From positions 1 through 64,000 of the forward strand of contig NZ_LZIJ01000079.1 of assembly GCF_001667115.1 (NCBI RefSeq): 64,000 nucleotides of DNA, read 5' to 3'. This document shows, piece after piece, positions 19,304-28,184 of this stretch (position 1 is the stretch's first letter; each line of letters opens with the position of its first letter). The translations under genes were made by a program, and so were the position numbers. Origin of the DNA: Mycobacterium sp. 852002-51163_SCH5372311 (GTDB taxonomy: Bacteria; Actinomycetota; Actinomycetes; Mycobacteriales; Mycobacteriaceae). Under the pieces are notes generated by a model. It was not told the origin of the DNA and did no database searches. It saw only the letters and a list, made by a program, of their open reading frames with translations.

Positions 19304-20134
19304 TCAGCGCAGTTGGGCAAAGTAGCTGGACCGGTAGGGCTCACCCGGTTTCAGCGACGGGTCGTTGAGCGCGCTTGCGTCGGTCCCGTAATTCGGCTTC
19401 GTATTGGGGAGCGGCCGGTAGAACAGCTTGTCGCCGAAGAATCGCAGAACCAGAGTGTGGCGAGTCGTGCAATCCGGCGTCACCGGAGCGCCACCATGCA
19501 AGGTGCCGGAGTGGAACACCAGCGCATCGCCCGGCTCGATGTCCCACGAAATGACGTCCCACGACTTTGGGTCTTTCTTACGATCAGCCTCGATATCCGG
19601 GAGTCGCGGAAAGTATTCGCCACCCCAGGCCGGCGCCGTGGGGTCGGACGGATCGAGGTAGGAAGTGCCGTCGTACTGGGTGCCGAGATGCGAGCCTCGG
19701 ACGATTTCCAGCGAATTACGTTTGGGCAGTTGCTCAAAGCTGATCCAGATGTTGACCAGATGCGGCCCGTTGGCCGGCATGTAGGAGGTGTCTTGGTGCC
19801 AGGGCGATCGCCCGGCCTTCCCGCCCGACTTGATGAACAGTTCCTCGCCGAGGAACCAGACGTGCTCCGAATCCCACAGGGATGCAACGAAATCGTGGAG
19901 TCTTAGCTCATCGATCAAGGCACAGTACTGGTCCACGTTCGCGGGATTTCCGTATTCATTGAAGTGCTCGTCGGGTGTTCCTTTGTACACCTTACTGGGC
20001 TGGCCCGGGTGGGCGATTCCGTAGTCGAAGCACTGCCGAACGCGCTCGAGTTGCTCGGGTGTGAACATGCCCCGGATGAGTACGGCACCGTCGTTCGCAT
20101 AGTCGCGCTTCATCTGTTCGGTCACCACCCGCAT
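19304..20134 (-). CDS. Phytanoyl-CoA dioxygenase (PhyH)-family Fe(II)/2-oxoglutarate oxygenase
   Basis: This 276-residue protein carries the facial triad motif SPWHQDTS (His113, Asp115) and a distal His in FHSGTLHGGAPVT, followed by TRHTLVLRFFG with the 2-oxoglutarate-binding Arg. PhyH-family enzymes hydroxylate aliphatic substrates with Fe(II), O2 and 2-oxoglutarate. It is between the amine oxidase (33 bp upstream) and RidA (15 bp downstream). Substrate unknown; hydroxylation of an aliphatic carbon beside an amine or acyl group is an inference. Confidence 0.88.
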   Translation of the reverse strand: MRVVTEQMKRDYANDGAVLIRGMFTPEQLERVRQCFDYGIAHPGQPSKVYKGTPDEHFNEYGNPANVDQYCALIDELRLHDFVASLWDSEHVWFLGEELFIKSGGKAGRSPWHQDTSYMPANGPHLVNIWISFEQLPKRNSLEIVRGSHLGTQYDGTSYLDPSDPTAPAWGGEYFPRLPDIEADRKKDPKSWDVISWDIEPGDALVFHSGTLHGGAPVTPDCTTRHTLVLRFFGDKLFYRPLPNTKPNYGTDASALNDPSLKPGEPYRSSYFAQLR

Positions 20135-20167
20135 GTTCGCCCTCCTCCCCTCACTAACCGCGTCTGT

Positions 20168-21467
20168 TCAGCAGGAGCCATTGGCCAACGCCGTGGCGAC
20201 GTTGCGGGCGGCGTGCGCGCCCGTGTCCATCGCACCTTCGATCGCGCCAGCTTCTACGCCGGCAATGTCGCTGCCGGCGAAGTGAATTCGTCCGTGCGCC
20301 CGCCGCAGTTGCCGCGCGCCATTGGTGAAATGACCCGGCCGATGCAGCATGAACCCCCCTTTTGAGAACTCGTCGCTGACCCAGTCATGGCAGGCGGTCT
20401 CGAGCACTTCGATGTCGGGGGCGAACCCGCAGCGCACGCTGCACCGCTTGACGATCGGCCGCGTCGATATCGGCGCTGTTGGAGCACAGGCACATGATGA
20501 ATGTGTCACCGTCGGCGTGGTATTCGACGCGTGCGGCGTTGACCGGGTTCTGGCCGACCGGCGTCATGATCTGAAAGGGTTCTAGCTCGCCCCTGGCCCG
20601 CACCCAGATTTTGGAGCCCATGATCGGGTTCTTCTCGTCGATCATGGTGCGCGCCGCCGGCGGGACGTCCGGAGTGATCATGATGTCGCCAAGCGTATTC
20701 AGGGGTAGTGCGATAACGGTTGCGCGAGCCCGGATGGTTTCGCCCGCCCGGGTGGTCACGGTGACGGCCGAGTCGCCGTCCGCGACGGACGCGACGGGTG
20801 TGGACAGGCGCAGTTTGGCGTTTGATTCGGCCAGGATGGCGTCGACGAGCCGCTTGGTGCCACCCTCGATCGGCCACGTCCCGGCGCTTTCGAAGAACGC
20901 CGCCCAACTGCCGAAGTAGGTCGCGACACAGGAAAGGAATTGCGCGACACCGTGTTCCCGGTAGTCAGTGACCAGCCCCGCCATTGCCCCGTCCAGCAGA
21001 TCGCGCTCGTACGGGGAAAGCTTCAGCGAGTTGAGCCGGTCCGCGATCGTCTCCTTCTCGACAGCGCTGGTGTCGACCACCTCGATGTCAAAGGGCTGCG
21101 GGAAAGCTTCCCGCGCATCGGCGAAGAATCGATCCATCAACGGCGCGACCGCCGCGCCGTATTCCTCCGGCGTGCCCGAATGCACAGCGCCCTCGGCGAG
21201 CCAATACGCCTTCGTCGGCACGACGGGCAGCATCAGCGGAATGTCGTATCGCTGCAGCTCATTCCAGATGTTCGGCTGGGTCCAGTGCACGTAGGTGCCG
21301 CCGAACTCGACCTGGCGACCGAAAGCCTCGCCCGTATATGTGCGGCCACCCACCCTGTCGCGCGCTTCCAATAGCACCACCGAGTGCCCCTTAACGCTGA
21401 GGTCTCGTGCCGCGATGAGCCCCGCGAAGCCGGCACCGACCACCGCAGCGTCATAGCTTTTCGCCAA
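20168..21467 (-). pseudogene. Flavin monoamine oxidase, frameshifted
   Basis: The N-terminal frame reads YDAAVVGAGFAGLIAARDL, LLEARDRVGGRTYT and WPIEGGTKRLVDAI, typical of the monoamine-oxidase family. At about 20427-20433 the frame is lost: it runs on as junk to 20385, while the family C-terminus (FAPDIEVLETACHDW, ARQLRRAHGRIHFAGSDIAG, EGAMDTG) continues in another frame to 20168. Removing one base there restores QRAL-GFAPD. TTG at 21467 with GGAG 6 nt before is the best start, since a start at 21554 or 21536 would lie inside the promoter. Either a recent inactivation or a sequencing error; all else is intact. Confidence 0.8.
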
Positions 21468-21505
21468 GGTCTTCTCCGTCAGATTTGGGATGGTCGGATT
21501 TGTAA

Positions 21506-21554
21506 TCAAAGTCGAATCGTGTTTGAGTTTATGCATGGCAGTGGCTCCTGTCAA
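21506..21554 (-). promoter_or_regulatory. Sigma-70-type promoter with operator (site E)
   Basis: On the minus strand TTGACA (21554-21549), 17 bp and TAAACT (21531-21526) form the amine oxidase promoter. The operator (21526-21506; TCAAACA, CGATTCG, ACTTTGA) starts on the last -10 base. It lies about 40 bp before the TTG start chosen for the amine oxidase. Confidence 0.7.
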
Positions 21555-21600
21555 CGCGCGATCGCCACGTGTTCGTCACTGAACGCATTCACAAGGCAAT

Positions 21601-22725
21601 ATGGTTGACCGCATGGCGGCAGACGTCGATATCGAAGCGTCCGGCCTGCTCGATGGCCTCGAGGGTGCCGCTCGCCAGGACCGCGTGGAGCTGATCAACT
21701 GGTTGCTCGACCGGGGCTTCAGTCTCGACCACATTCGTGAATCCGGCGCCGCACCCATGATGCTGCCCGCCTACCGTGTGCTCGGCGACGATGGAACGCT
21801 GGTCTCTGCACGCGAAATCTGTGAGTCAACGGGGATCGAGCTCGGTGTGCTGCAGCGCATGCAACGTGCCATTGGCCTGCCCCGGATCGACGACCCGGAC
21901 GCGACCGTATTGCCACGAGCGGACGCCGAGGCAGTGAAACACGCCAAGGTCTTTCTGGATATCGGCTATGACCCCGAGGACGCGGCTGCCGTAATGAGGG
22001 TGCTCGTGGAAAGCCTGGGACATGCCGCAGCGATGATGCGCGAGGCAGCCCTCAAGACCTTGTTGCGGCCGGGTTCGTCCGAGATCGAGCTGGCCCAGGC
22101 AACCGAGCAACTGGCCCATGTGGCGGTGCCGTTACTGGCACCGATGATGGACGACCTGATGCGTCTGGAACTGCGTCATTCGGTCGAGAACGAGGCCGTC
22201 AACGCGGCGGAACGAGCCGCCGGGACGTTGCCTGGCGCGCGTCCTGTCACTATCGCGTTCGCCGATGTGGCCGGCTTCACCCGGCTCGGCGAAGCGCTGC
22301 CGCCCGAGGATCTGGAACGCGTGGCCAGCCGGCTCGCCGATTTGGCCCATGACGTCGTAGCAACACCGGTCCGGTTCGTCAAGTCGATCGGCGACGCGGT
22401 GATGTTGGCCTGCCCGGATCCCCGGCCACTGCTGGACGCGGTACTGGATTTAGCCGCTGCGGCGGCGAACGACTTGCCGCCCTTGCGGATTGGTGTCGCT
22501 TCGGGGTCAGCCGTCACCCGGGCGGGCGACTGGTTCGGCAGTCCCGTCAACCTGGCCAGCCGAGTCACCGCCGCTGCACAACCCGGGACGGTTTTGGCCG
22601 CCGAGTCGACGCGTGATGCGGTGGGCAATGTCGGTGACTTCGAGTGGTTTTCGATCGGCGCACGACGGCTGAAAGGTGTGCGCGCCGAGGTCAAGCTCTT
22701 CCGGATCCAACGCGCCGACAGCTGA
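21601..22725 (+). CDS. Class III adenylyl cyclase, Rv1264/Rv2212 type
   Basis: This 374-residue protein has an N-terminal helical regulatory domain (residues about 15-205: VELINWLLDRGFSLDHIRES, LVSAREICESTGIELGVLQR) and a C-terminal catalytic domain. Metal-binding residues are Asp222 (FADVAGFTRLGE) and Asp265 (KSIGDAVML); NLASRV supplies the transition-state Asn and Arg. The whole layout follows M. tuberculosis Rv1264, the pH-sensing autoinhibited cyclase. It would make cAMP in the cytoplasm. It is divergent from the amine oxidase; no copy of the island operator is placed on its own promoter, though site E is 75 bp upstream. Confidence 0.9.
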   Translation: MVDRMAADVDIEASGLLDGLEGAARQDRVELINWLLDRGFSLDHIRESGAAPMMLPAYRVLGDDGTLVSAREICESTGIELGVLQRMQRAIGLPRIDDPDATVLPRADAEAVKHAKVFLDIGYDPEDAAAVMRVLVESLGHAAAMMREAALKTLLRPGSSEIELAQATEQLAHVAVPLLAPMMDDLMRLELRHSVENEAVNAAERAAGTLPGARPVTIAFADVAGFTRLGEALPPEDLERVASRLADLAHDVVATPVRFVKSIGDAVMLACPDPRPLLDAVLDLAAAAANDLPPLRIGVASGSAVTRAGDWFGSPVNLASRVTAAAQPGTVLAAESTRDAVGNVGDFEWFSIGARRLKGVRAEVKLFRIQRADS

Positions 22726-22735
22726 CCCGAGCTTA

Positions 22736-22785
22736 TTGACAACGCCGTATTCGACAGCTTAATATCAAACCCGATTTGAGATCGA
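22736..22785 (+). promoter_or_regulatory. Sigma-70-type promoter with operator (site F)
   Basis: TTGACA (22736-22741), an 18-bp spacer and TAATAT (22760-22765) precede the alcohol dehydrogenase operon. The operator (22765-22785; TCAAACC, CGATTTG, AGATCGA) begins on the last -10 base, covering the transcription start. Confidence 0.7.
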
Positions 22786-22843
22786 GTCGCTGTCACGTCG
22801 CCCTCCGAGCACGTCCCAGTGCAGGTATTCCAAGGAGGTCTGG

Positions 22844-23950
22844 GTGAAGACAACAGCCGCAGTGCTTTTCGAGGCGAGCAAGCCGTTCGAGATCATCGAA
22901 CTCGACCTCGACGGACCCCGTGAGGGCGAAGTTCTGATCAGTTATACGGCAGCTGGCCTTTGTCACTCCGACCTGCACCTCACCGACGGGGATCTGCCAC
23001 CGCGTTTTCCTATCGTCGGCGGGCATGAGGGCGCGGGGATCATCGAGGACGTCGGTCCGGGCGTCACGAAGGTGAAGCCTGGTGACCATGTCGTGTGCAG
23101 CTTCATCCCGAGTTGCGGTCATTGCCGGTATTGCTCCACCGGTAGGCAGAGTCTGTGCGACATGGGTGCGACGATCCTCGAGGGGTGCATGCCCGACGGC
23201 TCCTTCCGGTTCCACAGCGGGGGCCAAGATTTCGGCGCGATGTGCATGCTGGGAACCTTTGCGAAGAAAGCCACCATCTCACAGCACTCGGTCGTCAAGA
23301 TCGATGATTGGCTGCCGCTCGAAACCGCGGTCCTGGTGGGCTGTGGAGTGCCGACCGGGTGGGGTAGTGCCACCTACGCCGGTGACGTTCGCGCGGGCGA
23401 CATCACGGTCATCTACGGCGTCGGTGGTATCGGTATTAATGCCGTGCAGGGTGCGGCGCATGCCGGCGCCAAGTACGTCGTCGTAGTCGACCCGGTAGCG
23501 CTCAAGCGTGACACCGCGCTGAAATTCGGTGCGACACATGCTTTCGAGAGCGCGGCCGCGGCGGCCGCGAAGGTCACCGAATTGTCCTGGGGCCAGGGCG
23601 CGGACCAGGCGATTGTTACCGTCGGCATCGTGGACGAAGCGGTTATTTCGGCTGCGTTCGACGTGGTTGGCAAGGGCGGCACAGTCGTCGTGACGGGCTT
23701 GGCCGACCCGGCGAAGGCAACCATACATGTCTCCGGCGCCATGCTCACCCTCAACGAAAAGACCATCCGAGGAACTCTTTTCGGGTCGGCGAACCCGCAG
23801 TATGACATCGTGCGGTTGTTGCGGCTCTACGACGCCGGACAGCTGAAGCTCGATGAGCTCGTGACGACGAAGTACCGCCTTGAGGACGTCAACCAGGGCT
23901 ACCAGGACTTGCGCGACGGCAAGAACATTCGCGGGATCATTATTCACTGA
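22844..23950 (+). CDS. Zinc alcohol dehydrogenase, NDMA-dependent type
   Basis: This 368-residue medium-chain dehydrogenase has GLCHSDLH (catalytic Zn Cys), GGHEGAG (His/Glu), the structural zinc cluster [15 protein letters not shown] and the cofactor motif [13 protein letters not shown]. The sequence fits the actinobacterial NDMA-dependent alcohol dehydrogenase group, which keeps NAD(H) tightly bound and uses an unknown natural electron carrier. GTG start with AAGGAGG 6-7 nt upstream. First gene of the site-F operon with an acyl-CoA dehydrogenase and a kinase-like protein. It would oxidise an alcohol intermediate to an aldehyde. Confidence 0.92.
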   Translation: MKTTAAVLFEASKPFEIIELDLDGPREGEVLISYTAAGLCHSDLHLTDGDLPPRFPIVGGHEGAGIIEDVGPGVTKVKPGDHVVCSFIPSCGHCRYCSTGRQSLCDMGATILEGCMPDGSFRFHSGGQDFGAMCMLGTFAKKATISQHSVVKIDDWLPLETAVLVGCGVPTGWGSATYAGDVRAGDITVIYGVGGIGINAVQGAAHAGAKYVVVVDPVALKRDTALKFGATHAFESAAAAAAKVTELSWGQGADQAIVTVGIVDEAVISAAFDVVGKGGTVVVTGLADPAKATIHVSGAMLTLNEKTIRGTLFGSANPQYDIVRLLRLYDAGQLKLDELVTTKYRLEDVNQGYQDLRDGKNIRGIIIH

Positions 23951-24006
23951 CAGTGCCGGGCTCATTGGGAGCGATCGGTGGTGTGCAGCCAAGAGAACGG
24001 AGGGTT

Positions 24007-25227
24007 ATGTCCCTTTTCGAAATCTCCGAGCGAGCCCAGCAGTACCAGACAGAGCTGCTGGAGTTCATGACTTCGCATGTGTACCCGGCCGAGGCCGTCT
24101 ACGACCAACAGATGCGGGAAGCAGGCGATCCGCACTTCCATCCGCCCGTTCTGGAAGATCTCAAAGCAGAGGCGCGAAAGCGAGGGCTGTGGAATCTTTT
24201 TCACCCACACCCCCAGTGGGGCCCGGGATTGACCAACCTGGAATACGCGCCGCTGGCCGAGATCATGGGCCGCAGTCACATCGCATCTGAAGCGTGCAAT
24301 TGCAGCGCGCCGGATACCGGCAACATGGAAGTCCTCACGCTGTTCGGCACCGACGAACACAAGGAGCGCTACCTCAAGCCTCTGCTGGACGGCAAGATCC
24401 GGTCGGCCTTCGCGATGACCGAGCCGGCGGTCGCGAGCTCGGATGCGACCAACGTCGAGATGTCGATGGTCCGCGACGGTGACGAGTATGTCCTCAGCGG
24501 ACGAAAGTGGTTCGCGTCCAACGGCATGCACCGCAACTGCAAAGTGCTGATCGTGATGGGAAAGACAGATCCCGATGCGGCCCCGCACCGCCAGCAGTCG
24601 ATGATGGTCGTGCCGATCGACGCTCCCGGCATCACGGTGCGGCGCAACCTACCGGTCTTCGGCTACCAGGACCGAGAAGGGCACGCCGAGATCGATTTCG
24701 ACGACGTGCGAGTACCGGCGAAGGATGTGCTCAAGGGTGAGGGAGAGGGCTTCGCCATCAGCCAGGCCAGGCTGGGACCTGGTCGCATCCATCACTGCAT
24801 GCGCGCAATCGGCATGGCCGAGCGGGCGTTAGAGCTGATGTGCAAACGAGCCCAGGCGCGCGTCACCTTCGGCAAGCCGGTCAGCGACAACGCCAATATT
24901 CGAGACTGGATCGCCGAGGCTCGCATCGATATCGAGATGATCCGCCTGCTCACGTTGAAGGCCGCGTATTTGATGGACACGGTCGGCAACAAGGAGGCTC
25001 GCACAGAGATCGCGGCTATCAAGGTGGCTGCGCCCGACATCGCGCTGAAGATCGTCGACCGGGCCATCCAGGTGCACGGCGGAGGCGGGGTCACCGACGA
25101 CTTCCCACTCGCGATGGCGTGGGCGCACCTGCGCACGTTGCGGTTGGCGGACGGCCCCGACGAGGTGCACAAGCGGGCCATCGCCAAGCAGGAGTTGCGC
25201 AAGTACCGGGTAGGCGGGTCGGCGTGA
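24007..25227 (+). CDS. Acyl-CoA dehydrogenase, ACAD10/11-like
   Basis: This 406-residue acyl-CoA dehydrogenase starts at an ATG with GGAGGG upstream. It shows [61 protein letters not shown] and [13 protein letters not shown]. The C-terminal half matches the ACAD10/ACAD11 branch, whose vertebrate members are fused to an APH-like kinase. Here the kinase follows as a separate gene 3 bp downstream. In the known bacterial and animal systems, 4-hydroxyacyl-CoA is phosphorylated and then converted by the dehydrogenase partner. That role is transferred here by family and gene order. Confidence 0.9.
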   Translation: MSLFEISERAQQYQTELLEFMTSHVYPAEAVYDQQMREAGDPHFHPPVLEDLKAEARKRGLWNLFHPHPQWGPGLTNLEYAPLAEIMGRSHIASEACNCSAPDTGNMEVLTLFGTDEHKERYLKPLLDGKIRSAFAMTEPAVASSDATNVEMSMVRDGDEYVLSGRKWFASNGMHRNCKVLIVMGKTDPDAAPHRQQSMMVVPIDAPGITVRRNLPVFGYQDREGHAEIDFDDVRVPAKDVLKGEGEGFAISQARLGPGRIHHCMRAIGMAERALELMCKRAQARVTFGKPVSDNANIRDWIAEARIDIEMIRLLTLKAAYLMDTVGNKEARTEIAAIKVAAPDIALKIVDRAIQVHGGGGVTDDFPLAMAWAHLRTLRLADGPDEVHKRAIAKQELRKYRVGGSA

Positions 25228-25230
25228 GTC

Positions 25231-26277
25231 ATGACTGAGACGCAGGGCGTTGTCGGCGTCGACCCGGATGCGGTGGCGCGGTGGCTCACGAAGCTGGGGC
25301 TAGAGGTGGAGACGCCACTGGATTTCCGGCGGATCGGCCTCGGCCAATCGAACCTGACGTACCGCGTCACCGATGCCGCGGACCACGCCTGGGTACTGCG
25401 CCGCCCACCGTTGGGTCATCTGTTGGCCTCGGCGCACGACGTGCTGCGGGAGGCCCGAATCATCGCGGCGCTAGAGAATACCGACGTGCCGGTTCCCCGA
25501 ATATTAGGCACCACAACAGATTCGGAGTACTCCGAGGCGCCGCTGGTGTTGATGGAGTTTGTCGACGGCCGGGTAGTCGACACCATGGCCGTCGCGGAGG
25601 CGCTGACGCCGCAGCAGCGACGCCAGATCGCCCTTGACTTACCGCGCACCCTGGCCAAGATTCACGCCGTCGACCTCGCGGAGGTGGGCCTCGATGACCT
25701 GGCCAGCCACAAGCCCTACGCGCAGCGCCAGCTCAAACGGTGGGCCGGGCAGTGGGAACTGTCCAAGACGCGTGAGCTGCCCGAACTGGACGATCTCACC
25801 CGCCGTCTGGTGGCCGCCGCCCCGGAGCAAAGCGAAATCAGCTTGGTGCATGGGGATTTCCATCTGCGCAACCTGATCACCTCGCCCGAGTCCGGCGAGG
25901 TGGTAGCCACCCTGGACTGGGAACTGTCCACGCTCGGCGAACCGCTCGCCGACATGGGCAGTCTGCTCACCTACTGGCCCGAGCCCGGTGAGACGACGGG
26001 AGGTGACTTCGCGCCGTCCACGCTCGAAGGTTTTCCCGATCGTGCCGAAATGACTCGGCTTTACCTGGAAGCGACCGGCCGTGATCCGGCCGCTTTGCAG
26101 TATTGGCACGTATTGGGCCTGTGGAAGCTCGCGATCATCGCCGAAGGCGTCATGCGCCGGGCACGGGACGAGCCGCAAAACAAAGCTGCCGCAGGAACTC
26201 CCACCGTTGCGTGGATCGACGCGCGGGTGCACAAAGCAACCGAAATCGCCGACGCCGCAGGGATCGGTACCCGTTAG
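25231..26277 (+). CDS. Aminoglycoside-phosphotransferase-like kinase (ACAD10/11 N-domain type)
   Basis: This 348-residue protein has the APH kinase fold: GLGQSNLTYRVTD (nucleotide loop), WVLRRPP (Lys-like strand), REARIIAALENTDVPVPRI, catalytic loop LVHGDFHLRNLI and metal-binding TLDWELSTLGEPLADMG. It is not an antibiotic-resistance gene by context: it is translated 3 bp after an ACAD10/11-like dehydrogenase and resembles the partner annotated as fadE36 in M. tuberculosis. Likely substrate is a hydroxyacyl-CoA. Its stop overlaps the convergent SulP stop by 4 nt. Confidence 0.87.
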   Translation: MTETQGVVGVDPDAVARWLTKLGLEVETPLDFRRIGLGQSNLTYRVTDAADHAWVLRRPPLGHLLASAHDVLREARIIAALENTDVPVPRILGTTTDSEYSEAPLVLMEFVDGRVVDTMAVAEALTPQQRRQIALDLPRTLAKIHAVDLAEVGLDDLASHKPYAQRQLKRWAGQWELSKTRELPELDDLTRRLVAAAPEQSEISLVHGDFHLRNLITSPESGEVVATLDWELSTLGEPLADMGSLLTYWPEPGETTGGDFAPSTLEGFPDRAEMTRLYLEATGRDPAALQYWHVLGLWKLAIIAEGVMRRARDEPQNKAAAGTPTVAWIDARVHKATEIADAAGIGTR

Positions 26278-27878
26278 GTGGTCTCGGCCGTCGCCTCGAC
26301 CAAGGTCGGCCGGGCTGGGCTGGGTTCGACGTTGGTCGCCTCCGGCACTTGGGGTTCCACCAGGTCCCGCACCGCCCGATGGGCGAGCCGGCCCGTCTGC
26401 ACCCCGCCGAGAATCCGGACCGTGCCGCCCGTAGCGACGTGCTGCCGCTGCCAGTCGCTGATCGCCTGATGCGCAGCGTGGTCGAGGTAGTTTACCGACA
26501 GCTCGACGGTGACTATCGCGCCCCGCGGCACCGAAGCCAGCGCGTGCGTCAGCCGGGGCAGCGCCAGAAATGTGCAAGCCCCCTCGACGACCACATGCCA
26601 CTCGTCGCCAACCTTTTCGGTCTGCACCCTGGCCCGTATCACCCGCCATCCGGTCATCGCGATGGCGAGGGCCAGTCCGATCATGACGCCGTGCAGGAGA
26701 TTGAGGAAGATGACACAGACTACGGTCACCACATAGACGGCGAGATCGCCGTTGCGCAAAGCGGTTTCGACGTGCGCCGGCTTCAGCAGCTCGATTCCGA
26801 TGACGATCAGCAGGCCTGCGAGCGCTGCGGTGGGAATCCGTTCGACCAACCCCGCGAAAGGCAGTGCAAAGACCAGGACCCATAAACCGTGCATGATTGT
26901 GGACGCGCGGGTCTTGGCGCCCGCATTGATATTTGCCGAGCTGCGAACGATCACACCGGCGATGGCCAAACCGCCGATGGCGCCCGACACCAGGTTTGAG
27001 GCGCCTTGTCCGATCAACTCGCGATTCAAGTCGGTGCGCGGTCCGTCGTGCATTCTGTCGGTCGCAACCGCGGTCAGCAGACTCTGGACGCTGCAGATGA
27101 GCGTGACGGTGATTACTCCGACGGCGATAGCTCCCCAGCTTCCGTGGGGCAACGTCGGCAGGTGAATCGCCTGCAGGATCGAGCCATCCAGCCTGATGCG
27201 AGACACGTTGAACGGAAACAACACCGAAACGACGGTCACGACCACGATGGCGACCAACGGCCCAGGAATGCGGGCAAGTTTGCGAGGGGCCTTGCGCCAG
27301 AGGACCATGATGGCGATCACAAGCAGGCCCAGGATGAGACCTGGCCGGTGGGCCCCGAGAACCTGTGCGGGCAGACCGGTGACGTTTTCCCAAGCGGTGC
27401 TTCGTGACTCGCCGCCGAGCAGCACGTGGGTTTGCTGCAGTGCGATCGTGATTCCGATGCCTGCCAGCATCGCATGCACGACGACGGGTGAGATGGCCAG
27501 GGCGGCTCGTGCAACGCGACTGAGCCCCAACAGGATCTGCATGACGCCTGCCAGCATGGTGATGAAACACGTCATCCCCCAGCCGAATTCGGCGATGAGG
27601 TCGGCGACGACGACGGTCAGACCCGCTGCGGGCCCACTGACCTGCAACGGCGACCCCCCGATGGCTCCGCCGACGATGCCCCCGACGATCGCGGCAATCA
27701 GCCCCGCGAGCACCGGTGCGTTCGATGCGATGGCGATTCCCAGTGACAGCGGGAGCGCGACCAGGAAGACAACCAGTGATGCGGGCAGGTCGTGGCGAAT
27801 CACCGAGCGCAGGCGGTCTGTTCGCGACGCCGGGCGGGCTTCGACGTCTTGGTTGCCCGCCTCATAGGCGTGCTGCAT
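26274..27878 (-). CDS. SulP-family anion transporter with C-terminal STAS domain
   Basis: This 534-residue inner-membrane protein begins (ATG 27878, GGGAG upstream) with a short cytoplasmic end, then about 10-12 hydrophobic segments including LPASLVVFLVALPLSLGIAI, PLQVSGPAAGLTVVVADLI and GLLIVIGIELL. The C-terminal STAS domain holds VTVELSVNYLDHAAHQAI. SulP proteins carry sulfate, bicarbonate or other anions; M. tuberculosis Rv1707 and Rv1739c are relatives. A longer frame to 27968 lacks a ribosome site. Substrate not predictable; bicarbonate or sulfate are family options. Confidence 0.9.
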   Translation of the reverse strand: MQHAYEAGNQDVEARPASRTDRLRSVIRHDLPASLVVFLVALPLSLGIAIASNAPVLAGLIAAIVGGIVGGAIGGSPLQVSGPAAGLTVVVADLIAEFGWGMTCFITMLAGVMQILLGLSRVARAALAISPVVVHAMLAGIGITIALQQTHVLLGGESRSTAWENVTGLPAQVLGAHRPGLILGLLVIAIMVLWRKAPRKLARIPGPLVAIVVVTVVSVLFPFNVSRIRLDGSILQAIHLPTLPHGSWGAIAVGVITVTLICSVQSLLTAVATDRMHDGPRTDLNRELIGQGASNLVSGAIGGLAIAGVIVRSSANINAGAKTRASTIMHGLWVLVFALPFAGLVERIPTAALAGLLIVIGIELLKPAHVETALRNGDLAVYVVTVVCVIFLNLLHGVMIGLALAIAMTGWRVIRARVQTEKVGDEWHVVVEGACTFLALPRLTHALASVPRGAIVTVELSVNYLDHAAHQAISDWQRQHVATGGTVRILGGVQTGRLAHRAVRDLVEPQVPEATNVEPSPARPTLVEATAETT

Positions 27879-28184
27879 TGATCGCTCCCTCGTTTGGTGG
27901 TAGGGGACGTTGCGATAACCGCATATCGTATGGCGGTAGGTCGGTGTAACCTGTTGGCGCACTGGCATTTACACGCAGCGCGAACTTCGTTGTCCGGCTG
28001 ATAAACGCCTCGCCCCTTCATCCGAAGGTATGGGTGCTGTGCTGCCCGGTCAACTTGGCGGGCGGGGTGCATAGCGAATCCAAATCTTTCCGCGCGGCGA
28101 GCTGGGCCCCCTCCCTTTCGCGAGCAGACATAGAATCGCCTAAAAGACCGCGGTTTTGGGCGATTTTGCGTCTGCTCGGCCTAT
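27879..28184. other. Intergenic region between SulP and selB, holding a palindromic repeat
   Basis: The first part is the presumed SulP promoter region (genes on both sides are minus-strand). No gene is supported. The last 65 bp hold a copy of the 58-bp palindromic element, just past the selB stop, where it could act as the selB terminator. Confidence 0.5.
28121..28178. repeat. 58-bp palindromic element, copy 1
   Basis: Left arm CGAGCAGACATAGAATCGCC (28121-28140) and right arm GGCGATTTTGCGTCTGCTCG (28159-28178) pair with two mismatches around an 18-nt loop. The same element, same length, recurs at 39886 and 41920. Here it lies 7 bp downstream of the selB stop and may terminate that operon. 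Confidence 0.8.

Noticed and set aside
25231..26277. Aminoglycoside-resistance kinase
   Set aside because: The APH fold here is paired with an ACAD10/11-like dehydrogenase; a lipid-intermediate kinase is more likely.
25639..27570. 643-codon minus-strand ORF over the kinase and SulP genes
   Set aside because: Spans two genes in a wrong frame with Arg/His/Gly-rich shadow composition; both overlapped genes have strong family motifs.
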